A stretch of 38,691 nucleotides of DNA, from NCBI GenBank assembly GCA_938012815.1, contig CALLVV010000100.1, positions 1 through 38,691 of the forward strand, written 5' to 3'. Of the stretch, positions 1 through 9,660 are shown in pieces. The notes under the pieces were generated by a model, which saw only the letters and a list, made by a program, of their open reading frames with translations, made no database searches and was not told where the DNA came from. The stretch is from an uncultured Propionibacteriaceae bacterium (GTDB taxonomy: Bacteria > Actinomycetota > Actinomycetes > Propionibacteriales > Propionibacteriaceae). Position 1 is the stretch's first letter. Every line of letters starts with the position of its first letter. The position numbers and the translations under genes were made by a program.

Positions 1-242
1 CCTCGGGAGGCATCTTCAACAACTACGCCATCGTCCAGGGCTGCGACCACATCGTGCCCGTCGACATCTACGTGCCCGGCTGCCCGCCTCGCCCCGACAT
101 GCTGATCGACGCCATGTTCAAGCTCCGCCAGGAAGTCTCCTCGCGTCCGATCGGCCCGAACGAGGCCGCCGCCATCGCGGCCCGTGAGGAGGCAGCCCTG
201 GCCGCGCCCGCGACCCACGAGCTGAAGGGACTCATGCGATGA
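1..242 (+). CDS. nuoB: NADH-quinone oxidoreductase subunit B (3' part)
   Basis: This is the C-terminal part of NuoB, the Complex I subunit that holds [4Fe-4S] cluster N2 and passes electrons to quinone at the membrane interface. The reading frame is open from base 3, so the gene starts upstream of the window. The visible protein contains the diagnostic stretch SGGIFNNYAIVQGCD followed by YVPGCPPRP. Its two cysteines (in QGCD and PGCP) are the last two of the four N2 ligands; the first pair is outside the window. The stop TGA overlaps the ATG of nuoC (ATGA), so the two genes are translationally coupled. The tail after the conserved core is Ala/Glu-rich and carries no motif. Confidence 0.95.
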   Translation, partial: SGGIFNNYAIVQGCDHIVPVDIYVPGCPPRPDMLIDAMFKLRQEVSSRPIGPNEAAAIAAREEAALAAPATHELKGLMR

Positions 243-924
243 CCGAGATCCCCGGCGAGATCACCCCGCAGCAGAACACGCCCCAGGCGCCGGTTTTCGA
301 GACGAGGGCGGGCATGTGGAGCCGCGGCTCCGGTGACACCTCCGGATACGGCCGCATCCAGCGGCAGATCTCCATGCCCGGCCAGACCGAGGGGCCCTTC
401 GGGGAGCCCTTCGACACCATCGTCGCCCGGGCCACGCAGCTCGTGCCTGCCCTGGCCGGTGGCCTGGTGCTCTTCGACCGCGGCGAGCTGACCATCTTCG
501 TGCCCCGCGAACACCTCCGCGAGACCGTGAAGGCCTTCCGCGACGACGCCCACCTGCGTTTCGAGATCTGCGTGTCCGTCAGCGGGGTGCACTACCCGCA
601 GCAGACCGGCGCGGAGTTGCACGTGGTCTACCACCTGCTCTCGATCACCCACAACCGCCGCGTCCGCCTTGAGGTGACGGCCCCCGACGGCGATCCGCAC
701 GTCCCGTCGGTGGTGGCCACCTACCCGATGGCCGACTGGCACGAACGCGAGACCTGGGACATGTTCGGGATCCTGTTCGACGGCCACCCGTCGCTGACCC
801 GCATCCTCATGCCCGACGACTGGGTGGGGCACCCGCAGCGCAAGGACTATCCGCTGGGCGGCATCGACATCCAGTACAAGGGCGCCACCGTGCCCGCCCC
901 CGATCACCGGAGGACGTACAACTG

Positions 925-925
<1 letters not shown>
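239..925 (+). CDS. nuoC: NADH-quinone oxidoreductase subunit C (30 kDa subunit)
   Basis: NuoC is a peripheral-arm subunit without cofactors; it packs against NuoD and helps form the connecting module near the quinone site. The 228-aa product carries the family signature near residues 169-206: HERETWDMFGILFDGHP followed by RILMPDDWVGHPQRKDYPL. The first 45 or so residues are hydrophilic and poorly conserved, as is usual in actinobacteria. Here NuoC is separate from NuoD, unlike the NuoCD fusion of Escherichia coli. The ATG overlaps the nuoB stop by 4 nt, and the TGA overlaps the nuoD ATG by one base (TGATG), which fixes both ends. Confidence 0.97.
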
Positions 926-2255
<1,330 letters not shown>

Positions 2256-2259
<4 letters not shown>

Positions 2260-2996
2260 GCGGTCATTTCGTCAGCGATTTCCCCGATTCCGGTTCGGTG
2301 GACTACTCGGACCGGTCCACCAACCTCGACGAGACCGCGGTCGCCGAGCTGAACGAACTGGCGGGGCGTTACCCGCACCCGCGTTCCGCGCTGCTGCCGA
2401 TGTTGCACCTGGTGCAGTCCTACGACGGCCGTATCAGCCCGCGCGGCATCGAGCTGTGCGCCGAGATCCTCGGGATCACCACGGCCCAGGTCTCCGGGGT
2501 GGCCACCTTCTACACCATGTTCAAGCGCAGGCCCGCCGGGCACCACCACCTGGGGGTGTGCACCACGGCCCTGTGCGCGGTCATGGGCGGCGACATCCTC
2601 CTGGAACGTGCCAAGCAGCGGCTGGGCATCGACGAGGGCCAGACCACCCCGTGCGGGCGGGTCTCGCTGGAACGCCTGGAGTGCAACGCCGCCTGCGACT
2701 ACGCGCCCGTGGCGATGGTCAACTGGGAATTCTTCGACGACATGACCCCGGAGAAACTCGACGAGCTGATCGACGCGCTCATGAACGGCGATGAGGTGGT
2801 TTCCCCGCGTGGGGCCACCATCACGTCCTGGAAGAAGGCCGAACGGGTGCTCGCCGGGTTCCCTGACGGTCGTGCCGACGAGGGTCCCTCCGCCGGGCAC
2901 GCATCCACCCTCGGCAGGCGGATCGCCGCCGAGAGGGGCTGGAGTGCCCCCGATCCCGACAACCTGCCAGCCACACCCGAGGAGGAGACGAAGTGA
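2256..2996 (+). CDS. nuoE: NADH-quinone oxidoreductase subunit E (24 kDa subunit)
   Basis: NuoE carries the off-pathway [2Fe-2S] cluster N1a in the NADH dehydrogenase tip module, bound to NuoF. The start is the ATG in the ATGA overlap with nuoD; the frame is open further upstream, but that would lie deep inside nuoD. The 246-aa product has all four thioredoxin-fold ferredoxin ligands: Cys102 and Cys107 (CTTALC, C-x4-C) and Cys143 and Cys147 (CNAAC, C-x3-C). At 246 aa it is longer than E. coli NuoE (166 aa). Most of the extra length is a hydrophilic C-terminal tail rich in Ser, Pro and Glu, seen in other actinobacterial NuoE proteins. It ends in a GTGA overlap with nuoF. Confidence 0.97.
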
Positions 2997-4309
2997 GCGA
3001 CCTGCTCGCCCCGGTCCTCAGCGACCAGTGGGGCCAGGACAAGTCCTGGAAGCTCTCGCGCTACGAGGCCACGGGCGGCTACCGGGCGCTGCGCAAGGCG
3101 CTGCTCGGCATGACCCAGGCCGAGGTGATCGCCCTGGTCAAGGACGCGGGTCTGCGCGGCCGGGGCGGCGCGGGTTTCCCGACAGGCATGAAGTGGAGCT
3201 TCGTGCCCCAGGACAACCCCAACCCGAAGTACCTCGTGGTCAACGCCGACGAATCTGAGCCCGGCACCTGCAAAGACATGCCGTTGTTGATGGCCTCCCC
3301 CCACACCCTCGTCGAAGGCGTGCTGATCGCCTCCTACGCCATCGGTTCCCACCAGGCGTTCATCTACTGCCGCGGTGAGGTGCTGCACGTGATCCGGCGG
3401 CTCCAGCAGGCCGTCAAGGAGGCCTACCAGGCCGGTTACGCGGGAAGGAACGTGCTGGGATCCGGCTACGACCTTGACGTGATCGTCCACGCCGGGGCCG
3501 GGGCCTACATCTGCGGCGAGGAGACCGCGCTGCTCGACTCCCTGGAGGGCAGGCGCGGCCAGCCGAGGCTGCGTCCCCCGTTCCCGGCCGTCGCGGGCCT
3601 GTACGCCTCCCCGACGGTCATCAACAACGTGGAGTCCATCTCCTCGGTGCCCTCGATCATCAACAACGGGGCCGCCTGGTTCCAGGCGATGGGCACAGAG
3701 AAGTCGAAGGGCATGACGATCTACTCGCTGTCCGGGCATGTCGCCCGGCCGGGGCAGTTCGAGGCCCCCATGGGCATCACACTGCGGCAGCTGCTGGATC
3801 TGTCGGGCGGTATCCGCGCGGGTCACGAGCTGAAGTTCTTCACCCCGGGGGGGTCTTCCACCCCCATTCTGACTCCCGAACACCTCGACACCCCCCTCGA
3901 CTACGAGGGCATGGCCTCGGAGGGCACGATGCTCGGCACCAAGGCGCTCCAGGTCTTCGACGAGACCACCTCGGTGGTACGCACCACCCTGCGGTGGGTG
4001 GAGTTCTACAAGCACGAGTCGTGCGGCAAGTGCACCCCCTGCCGTGAGGGGTCGTGGTGGCTGGTGCAGCTGCTGATGAAATTTGAGGCCGGCACCGCCG
4101 AGGAGGGCGACGTGGACAAGCTCCTCGATGTCTGCACCAGCATTGGCGGTCGCTCGTTCTGTGCTCTGGCCGACGGCGCCGTCGCCTGCGTGACCAGCGC
4201 GGTGCGCCGCTTCCGCCCGGAGTTCGAGCAGGGTTACCACACGCCCGCTTGGGAGCTTTTCCCCTACGAGCGCAGCGCGTTGTTCGCCACGGAAGGAGCC
4301 CCCCGGTGA
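2993..4309 (+). CDS. nuoF: NADH-quinone oxidoreductase subunit F (51 kDa, FMN and NADH binding)
   Basis: NuoF is the entry point of Complex I: it binds NADH and FMN and passes electrons to [4Fe-4S] cluster N3. The 438-aa product shows the glycine-rich nucleotide loop GLRGRGGAGFPTGMKW (residues 53-68), the FMN/NADH segment AGAYICGEETALLDSLEGR, and the N3 motif ESCGKCTPCREG with Cys344, Cys347 and Cys350, plus the fourth ligand Cys390 in SFCALADGA. The start is a GTG inside the GTGA overlap with nuoE. The end overlaps the nuoG GTG in the same way. Length and motifs are normal and no residue is missing. Confidence 0.98.
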   Translation: MSDLLAPVLSDQWGQDKSWKLSRYEATGGYRALRKALLGMTQAEVIALVKDAGLRGRGGAGFPTGMKWSFVPQDNPNPKYLVVNADESEPGTCKDMPLLMASPHTLVEGVLIASYAIGSHQAFIYCRGEVLHVIRRLQQAVKEAYQAGYAGRNVLGSGYDLDVIVHAGAGAYICGEETALLDSLEGRRGQPRLRPPFPAVAGLYASPTVINNVESISSVPSIINNGAAWFQAMGTEKSKGMTIYSLSGHVARPGQFEAPMGITLRQLLDLSGGIRAGHELKFFTPGGSSTPILTPEHLDTPLDYEGMASEGTMLGTKALQVFDETTSVVRTTLRWVEFYKHESCGKCTPCREGSWWLVQLLMKFEAGTAEEGDVDKLLDVCTSIGGRSFCALADGAVACVTSAVRRFRPEFEQGYHTPAWELFPYERSALFATEGAPR

Positions 4310-6699
4310 GCCAGCCAACCGACACCGCAGCCAAGGTGGCGCCGAAACCGGATCTCGTCACCCTCACCATCGACGACGTCCCGGTCAGTGTCCCGAAGGG
4401 AACCCTCATCATCCGGGCAGCCGAGATGATCGGTACCGCCATTCCCCGGTTCTGCGACCATCCGCTGCTCGACCCCGTCGGGGCCTGCCGACAGTGCCTC
4501 GTCGAGATCCCTGACGCGGGCAACGGACGTGGTTTCCCCAAACCCCAGGCCTCCTGCACCATGCCGGTGGCCGAGGGCATGGTGGTGCGCACCCAGGTCA
4601 GCTCGCCCGTGGCGAAACGCGCCCAGGAGGGCATGCTGGAGTTGCTGCTGATCAACCACCCGCTCGACTGCCCCATCTGCGACAAGGGCGGCGAGTGTCC
4701 CCTGCAGAACCAAGCGCTCAGCAACGGGCACGGCGAGTCGCGCTACGGCGGAGTGAAACGCACCTACCCGAAGCCGGTCAACGTCTCCGCGCAGATCCTC
4801 CTGGACCGCGAACGCTGCGTGCTGTGCGCCCGCTGCACCCGGTTCTCTGAGCAGATCTCAGGCGACCCGTTCATCGCGCTGGTGGAACGCGGCGCGCTGC
4901 AGCAGGTCGGGTTCTACGAGCAGGACCCCTATGACTCGTACTTCTCCGGCAACGTCGTGCAGATCTGCCCGGTGGGTGCGCTCACCTCGGCCGCCTACCG
5001 TTTCCAGGCGCGGCCCTTCGACCTGAAGTCGACCACCACCTCCTGTGACCACTGCGCGGGCGGCTGCGAGATCCGCGCCGACCACCGGCACCACCAGGTC
5101 AAGCGCCACCAGGCGGGCGATGCCCCCGAGGTGAACGAGGAATGGCTCTGTGACAAGGGGCGCTTCGGTTTCGTCTCTGGACGCGGCGAGGACCGCCTGG
5201 CCCAGCCGCTGGTCAGACGCAACGGGGTCCTGCAGGTCGCGAGCTGGCCCGAGGCCATCGACGCCGCCGTCGCCGGGTTGAAAGCCGCGGGAACCGCGGT
5301 CGGTGTGCTGCCGGGCGGTCGGCTGACTGTCGAGAACGCCTACGCCTACTCGCGGTTCGCACGCACCGTGCTCGGCACCAACAACATCGACTTCCGTTCC
5401 CGGGCCGCGTCCGAGGAGGAGGCCGAGTTCCTGGCTTCCCGCATCGCGGGTCGGGGAATGGACGTCACCTACGCGGATCTCGAGGCCGCCAAGCACGTGG
5501 TGCTGGTCAGCTACGAACCCGAGGACGAGACCTCCGTGGTTTTCCTGCGACTGCGCAAGGCGGTGCGCAAGCACGGCCTCAAGGTCACCACGCTCGCACC
5601 GTTCGCGTCTCGGGGAACGCAGAAGCTCTCCGCGACGCTGATTCCCGTCGCCCCCGGAGCCGAGGCACAGACCCTGGAGGCCATGGAGCTGGGGGAGGGC
5701 ACCATCATCCTCGTTGGAGAGCGGGCCGCCTGCCAGCCGGGTCTGCTGTCCGAGGTGTCCTCCAAGGCGATCCGCTGCGGGGCACGCCTGGCGTGGATGC
5801 CGCGTCGCGCGGGCGACATGGGCGCCATCGCGACGGGCTGCTTGCCGGGTCTGTTGCCGGGCGGCCGTCCTGTTGCCTCCGCGGAGGCCCGGGTTGACAT
5901 GGCCGCGGCCTGGGGGGTGGGCGCGTTGCCCACCGAACCCGGTCTGAGTGCCGCCGAGCAGTTCGCATCCGCGCAGGAGGGTTACCTCAAGGCATTCCTG
6001 GTGGCGGGTGTCGATCCCTATGACATGCCGGAGGCCGACTCCGCTCTGCACGCGCTGCGCAAGAGTTTCGTGGTGCACGTCTCCACCCGCGCCAACGCCG
6101 TGACCGAGGTGGCCGACGTGGTCTTCCCCGCCTGCCTGATGGAAGAACAGGCCGGGCACTTCCTGAACTGGGAGCAGCGCATCCGGCCCGTGGCCCTGGT
6201 CAACGAGGGCACTAAACACCCCATGAGCGATCTGCGGATCCTCGCGGCTCTGGCCGACGCCATGGGAGCCGATCTCGGGTTCCGCACCTCCGCGGCCGCC
6301 TGGGCGGATTTCCAGGAGCTCGGTGAGTGGGAGGGCGAGCGGGTCGCCGTCCCGCGCAGACTCGACGCCGGTGTGACTCAGGGCGGTGTCGTGGTCGCCT
6401 CCTGGCGGGAGGCCCTCGACGCCACCAGCGGCATCGACTTCGAGATCGCGTTGCGCAGGACCGCCCGGCCTGCCGTCGCCCGGATGTCATCGGCGACGGC
6501 CGCGGCGTTCGGGATCGGTGAGCTGTGCCGCGTCGAGGCCCCTGGGTCCTCGCAGCTGCTGTCCGTCCAGCTCACGGAGATGGTGGACGGCGTGGTGTGG
6601 GTGCCGATGAACCCCGGGGAACCCGGCCGTCTCGGTGTGGTGCCCGGGTCCATCGTGACCGTGACGCCCGCCTCCAGCGATGAAGGAGATCAGGAATGA
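4306..6699 (+). CDS. nuoG: NADH-quinone oxidoreductase subunit G (75 kDa iron-sulfur subunit)
   Basis: NuoG carries the iron-sulfur wire between NuoF and NuoI. The start chosen is the GTG at 4306, in a GTGA overlap with nuoF and preceded by GGAAGGAG; the frame stays open upstream but has no other ribosome site. The 797-aa protein contains the N-terminal [2Fe-2S] ligands Cys50, Cys61, Cys64 and Cys84; the His118/Cys122/Cys125/Cys131 set of N5 (HPLDCPICDKGGEC); the N4-type set Cys171, Cys174, Cys177 and Cys221; and an extra set Cys247, Cys250, Cys254 and Cys282 matching cluster N7. The rest is a molybdopterin-oxidoreductase-like domain that no longer holds a cofactor in this family. It is shorter than E. 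coli NuoG (908 aa). Confidence 0.97.
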   Translation: MSQPTDTAAKVAPKPDLVTLTIDDVPVSVPKGTLIIRAAEMIGTAIPRFCDHPLLDPVGACRQCLVEIPDAGNGRGFPKPQASCTMPVAEGMVVRTQVSSPVAKRAQEGMLELLLINHPLDCPICDKGGECPLQNQALSNGHGESRYGGVKRTYPKPVNVSAQILLDRERCVLCARCTRFSEQISGDPFIALVERGALQQVGFYEQDPYDSYFSGNVVQICPVGALTSAAYRFQARPFDLKSTTTSCDHCAGGCEIRADHRHHQVKRHQAGDAPEVNEEWLCDKGRFGFVSGRGEDRLAQPLVRRNGVLQVASWPEAIDAAVAGLKAAGTAVGVLPGGRLTVENAYAYSRFARTVLGTNNIDFRSRAASEEEAEFLASRIAGRGMDVTYADLEAAKHVVLVSYEPEDETSVVFLRLRKAVRKHGLKVTTLAPFASRGTQKLSATLIPVAPGAEAQTLEAMELGEGTIILVGERAACQPGLLSEVSSKAIRCGARLAWMPRRAGDMGAIATGCLPGLLPGGRPVASAEARVDMAAAWGVGALPTEPGLSAAEQFASAQEGYLKAFLVAGVDPYDMPEADSALHALRKSFVVHVSTRANAVTEVADVVFPACLMEEQAGHFLNWEQRIRPVALVNEGTKHPMSDLRILAALADAMGADLGFRTSAAAWADFQELGEWEGERVAVPRRLDAGVTQGGVVVASWREALDATSGIDFEIALRRTARPAVARMSSATAAAFGIGELCRVEAPGSSQLLSVQLTEMVDGVVWVPMNPGEPGRLGVVPGSIVTVTPASSDEGDQE

Positions 6700-7985
6700 A
6701 CGTGTTCTTCCAGGATCCGTGGTGGCTCATCGCCATCAAGGTCCTCGCCCTGTTCGTGATCCTGCTGGTGTGGACCATCTTCAACGTCTGGTACGAGCGG
6801 CGCCTCGTCGGCAAGATGCAGCACCGCCTCGGACCGATCATGAACGGGCCCTTCGGTTTGGGCCAGGCGCTCGCTGACGGCATGAAATTGCTCGTGAAGG
6901 AGGATTTCCGGCCGAAACACACCGACAAGTGGGTGTTCAACCTGGCTCCGATTCTCACCGGCATGGCGGCCTTCACCACGTGGACGGTGATCCCGTTCGG
7001 CGGTCAGGTGGAGATCTTCGGGGTCCCCACCCGGCTCCAGGTCACCGACCTGCCGGTGGCGGTGCTGTTCGTGCTGGCCATCGCATCCATCGGCATCTAC
7101 GGCATCGTGCTGGCGGGGTGGGCGTCGAGTTCCACCTACGCCTTCCTGGGTGCGATGCGCAGCTCCGCGCAGATGATCTCCTACGAGATCGCGATGGGGC
7201 TGTCCATCGTCGGGGTGTTCCTGCAGGCGGGCACCATGTCCACCTACGGCATCGTCGAGGCGCAGCGCACGCCGATCATCTTCCGGCTGCCCTTCGTGGA
7301 GGGCGAGACGAACATCGGGATGATGGGCTGGTACGCGCTGTTGCTGGCGCCGTCGTTCGTGATCTACGGCATCGCGATGGTGGGTGAGACCAACCGCGCC
7401 CCCTTCGACCTGCCCGAGTGCGAGTCCGAGCTGGTTTCCGGCTACCTGACCGAGTACTCCGGTTTCCGCTACGCGATGTTCTTCCTGGCGGAGTACATCA
7501 ACATGGCGACGGTCTCCGCGGTGTGCACGACCCTGTTCCTGGGCGGTTACCTGCCCCTGTGGCCGCTGAATCTCATCGAACCCCTCAACAACGCGTGGTT
7601 CGGCCCGATCTGGTTCGTCATCAAGGTGCAGCTGTTGTTCTCCGTGTTCGTGTGGCTGCGCGGCACCCTGCCCCGGTTCCGCTACGACCAGTTCATGGAC
7701 CTGGGGTGGAAGCGGCTGATCCCGATCTCCCTGCTGTGGATCGTGATGATCGCGCTCGCGCCGCGCTACACCCTCCCGCTGGCCGTCGCGCTCGTGGCGA
7801 TCCTGGTGGCCTTCGCGCCGAGGAAGAAAGCCCCCGAACGGGTGCCCCCGGTGGATCCGAACGAACCCTTCGACGCCTTCGCGGGCGGCTATCCGGTGCC
7901 GCCCAGGCCTGGGCAGGTGCTGCCCGAGCTGGCCCGGGTGATCCGGTCCGACACCGTTGCGCCGAACGAGACCGAGGAGAAGTAA
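6696..7985 (+). CDS. nuoH: NADH-quinone oxidoreductase subunit H (membrane subunit)
   Basis: NuoH is the membrane subunit that contacts the peripheral arm, lines the quinone entry channel and links quinone chemistry to proton pumping. The 429-aa product has about eight to nine membrane helices and family landmarks such as ERRLVGKMQHRLGP near the N-terminus and the acidic loop MVGETNRAPFDLPECESELV, which is the quinone-site loop. At 429 aa it is about 100 residues longer than E. coli NuoH. The excess is a hydrophilic, proline-rich C-terminal tail from about residue 375, as in other actinobacteria. Its ATG lies in an ATGA overlap with nuoG behind GAAGGAG. The TAA stop shares its last A with the nuoI ATG. 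Confidence 0.97.
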   Translation: MNVFFQDPWWLIAIKVLALFVILLVWTIFNVWYERRLVGKMQHRLGPIMNGPFGLGQALADGMKLLVKEDFRPKHTDKWVFNLAPILTGMAAFTTWTVIPFGGQVEIFGVPTRLQVTDLPVAVLFVLAIASIGIYGIVLAGWASSSTYAFLGAMRSSAQMISYEIAMGLSIVGVFLQAGTMSTYGIVEAQRTPIIFRLPFVEGETNIGMMGWYALLLAPSFVIYGIAMVGETNRAPFDLPECESELVSGYLTEYSGFRYAMFFLAEYINMATVSAVCTTLFLGGYLPLWPLNLIEPLNNAWFGPIWFVIKVQLLFSVFVWLRGTLPRFRYDQFMDLGWKRLIPISLLWIVMIALAPRYTLPLAVALVAILVAFAPRKKAPERVPPVDPNEPFDAFAGGYPVPPRPGQVLPELARVIRSDTVAPNETEEK

Positions 7986-8539
7986 TGGGAATCTTCGATC
8001 CGTGGGCCGGATTCGGCATCACCCTCCACACCATCTTCCGCAAGACCTTTACGCAGGGCTATCCGCAGAAGGGCAGGGAGAAGGTGACGTTGCCGCGCTT
8101 CCACGGCCGGCACCAGCTCAACCGCTGGCCCGACGGCCTGGAGAAGTGTGTCGGCTGTGAGCTGTGTGCTTGGGCCTGTCCCGCCGACGCCATCTACGTC
8201 GAGGGTGCCGACAATACCGACGAGCAGCGGTTCTCGCCGGGGGAGCGGTTCGGACACGTCTACCAGATCAACTACCTGCGCTGCATCTTCTGCGGCATGT
8301 GCATCGAGGCCTGCCCCACGCGCGCGCTGACCATGACCAACGAGTTCAAGCTCGCCGACAAGACCCGCGGGAAGCTGATCTACGAGAAGCAGGATCTTCT
8401 GGCGCCGCTGGTTGCGGGCATGGAGCAGCCACCGCATCCGCGTCGCCTCGGCGACGACGAGAAGGACTATTTCCTGGGGCTGCCTCCCACCGGTCAGCCC
8501 GACACCCGAACGGCACCCGAGCAAGGAGCGGTGAAATGA
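7985..8539 (+). CDS. nuoI: NADH-quinone oxidoreductase subunit I (two [4Fe-4S] clusters)
   Basis: NuoI holds clusters N6a and N6b, which deliver electrons to N2 in NuoB. The start is the ATG sharing a base with the nuoH stop (TAATG). The 184-aa product has two classic ferredoxin motifs: CVGCELCAWACP (Cys55, 58, 61, 65) and CIFCGMCIEACP (Cys100, 103, 106, 110), each followed by the crossed-over proline. The amphipathic N-terminus (GITLHTIFRKTFTQGYP) is the segment that lies on the membrane in this family. The length matches the family. It ends in an ATGA overlap with nuoJ. Confidence 0.98.
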   Translation: MGIFDPWAGFGITLHTIFRKTFTQGYPQKGREKVTLPRFHGRHQLNRWPDGLEKCVGCELCAWACPADAIYVEGADNTDEQRFSPGERFGHVYQINYLRCIFCGMCIEACPTRALTMTNEFKLADKTRGKLIYEKQDLLAPLVAGMEQPPHPRRLGDDEKDYFLGLPPTGQPDTRTAPEQGAVK

Positions 8540-9354
8540 TTCCCCTTCCCCCGCTGACGGGCGAGGTCGTCGCCTTCGTGGTGTGCGCGCCGATCATGGT
8601 GCTGCTCGCCATCGGCATTGTCGTCGCCCGCAAACCCGTTCACTCGGCCCTCTGCATGGCCGGGGTGATGGTGGGGCTCGCGGTCCTCTACGCCGCCCAG
8701 GACGCCCCGTTCCTGTTCGTGGTGCAGATCATCGTCTACACGGGCGCCATCCTGATGCTGTTCCTGTTCGTGGTGATGCTGATCGGCGTCGACAGCCGCG
8801 ACTCCGTGGTGGAGACCCTCAAGGGCCAGCGGGTGGCGGGCATTCTGGCGGTGCTCGGCCTGGCGGGCCTGCTGGTTTTCGCCGTCGGGCAGGCGGTCTT
8901 CGCCGGTGGCCCGGTGGGGCTGACGCGGGCCAACGAGACCCAGGGCGGCAACGCCCAGGGCGTGGCGGCGCTGCTGTTCTCCCGCTACGTGGTGCTGCTG
9001 GAGGCCACCTCGGCGCTGCTGATCACTGCGGCGGTGGGTGCCATGGTCCTGGCCCACGGCGACCGGCTCCGCAAGCCGAGGCGCCAGGCCGAGCACATGG
9101 AGGCCCGCATCGAAGGCTACGCGGTCGGTGGCGTGCACCCGGGTCCGGACCCGAACTCCGGCGTCTACGCCCGTTCCAACGCCATTCACGCGCCTGCGCT
9201 GCTTCCCGACGGCACCGTCGCCGAGAAGTCGGTGAGCCGCACCCTGACCACCCGTGGCGCGGTGGTGGCGGTCGACGACCTGCGCAACCCGACGACCACC
9301 ACCTTTGGTGAGATCGAGAAGGTTGCCGCTGAACTGGAAGGAGAGGCCAAGTGA
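8536..9354 (+). CDS. nuoJ: NADH-quinone oxidoreductase subunit J (membrane subunit)
   Basis: NuoJ is a small membrane subunit between NuoH and NuoK; its third helix takes part in the conformational change that couples quinone reduction to pumping. The start is the ATG in the ATGA overlap with nuoI, preceded by AAGGAG at 8523-8528. About five hydrophobic helices occupy the first 175 residues, and VVQIIVYTGAILMLFLFVVM is the family hallmark. The 272-aa length exceeds E. coli NuoJ (184 aa). The extra part is a polar C-terminal domain of roughly 95 residues on the soluble side. It ends in a GTGA overlap with nuoK. Confidence 0.96.
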   Translation: MIPLPPLTGEVVAFVVCAPIMVLLAIGIVVARKPVHSALCMAGVMVGLAVLYAAQDAPFLFVVQIIVYTGAILMLFLFVVMLIGVDSRDSVVETLKGQRVAGILAVLGLAGLLVFAVGQAVFAGGPVGLTRANETQGGNAQGVAALLFSRYVVLLEATSALLITAAVGAMVLAHGDRLRKPRRQAEHMEARIEGYAVGGVHPGPDPNSGVYARSNAIHAPALLPDGTVAEKSVSRTLTTRGAVVAVDDLRNPTTTTFGEIEKVAAELEGEAK

Positions 9355-9650
9355 ACACCGAGGCCTACCTGGTGCTGGCGGTGCTGCTGTTCGCCGTCGG
9401 TGCGCTCGGATTCCTGCTGCGCCGCAACGCGATCATCGCCTTCATGAGCGTGGAGCTGATGCTCAACGCCGCGAACCTGGTGTTCGTGACCTTCGCCCGC
9501 CAGCACGGCGGACTCGACGGTCAGGTGGCGTCCTTCTTCGTCATGGTGGTGGCCGCCGCCGAGGTCGTGGTCGGGCTGGCCATCATCGTCGCCGTCTATC
9601 GCGCCCGTCGCTCGGCCTCCGTCGACGACGCGAACCTGCTGAAGTTCTGA
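9351..9650 (+). CDS. nuoK: NADH-quinone oxidoreductase subunit K (membrane subunit)
   Basis: NuoK, related to MrpC/MnhC, is a three-helix subunit with two membrane glutamates that form part of a proton path. The 99-aa product starts with GTG in a GTGA overlap with nuoJ. The hallmark AFMSVELMLNAANLVFVTFA carries the first essential membrane Glu. The second lies in the next helix, in VAAAEVVVGLAIIVA. Its length is almost identical to E. coli NuoK (100 aa). Confidence 0.97.
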   Translation: MNTEAYLVLAVLLFAVGALGFLLRRNAIIAFMSVELMLNAANLVFVTFARQHGGLDGQVASFFVMVVAAAEVVVGLAIIVAVYRARRSASVDDANLLKF

Positions 9651-9660
9651 GGAGGCTGCC

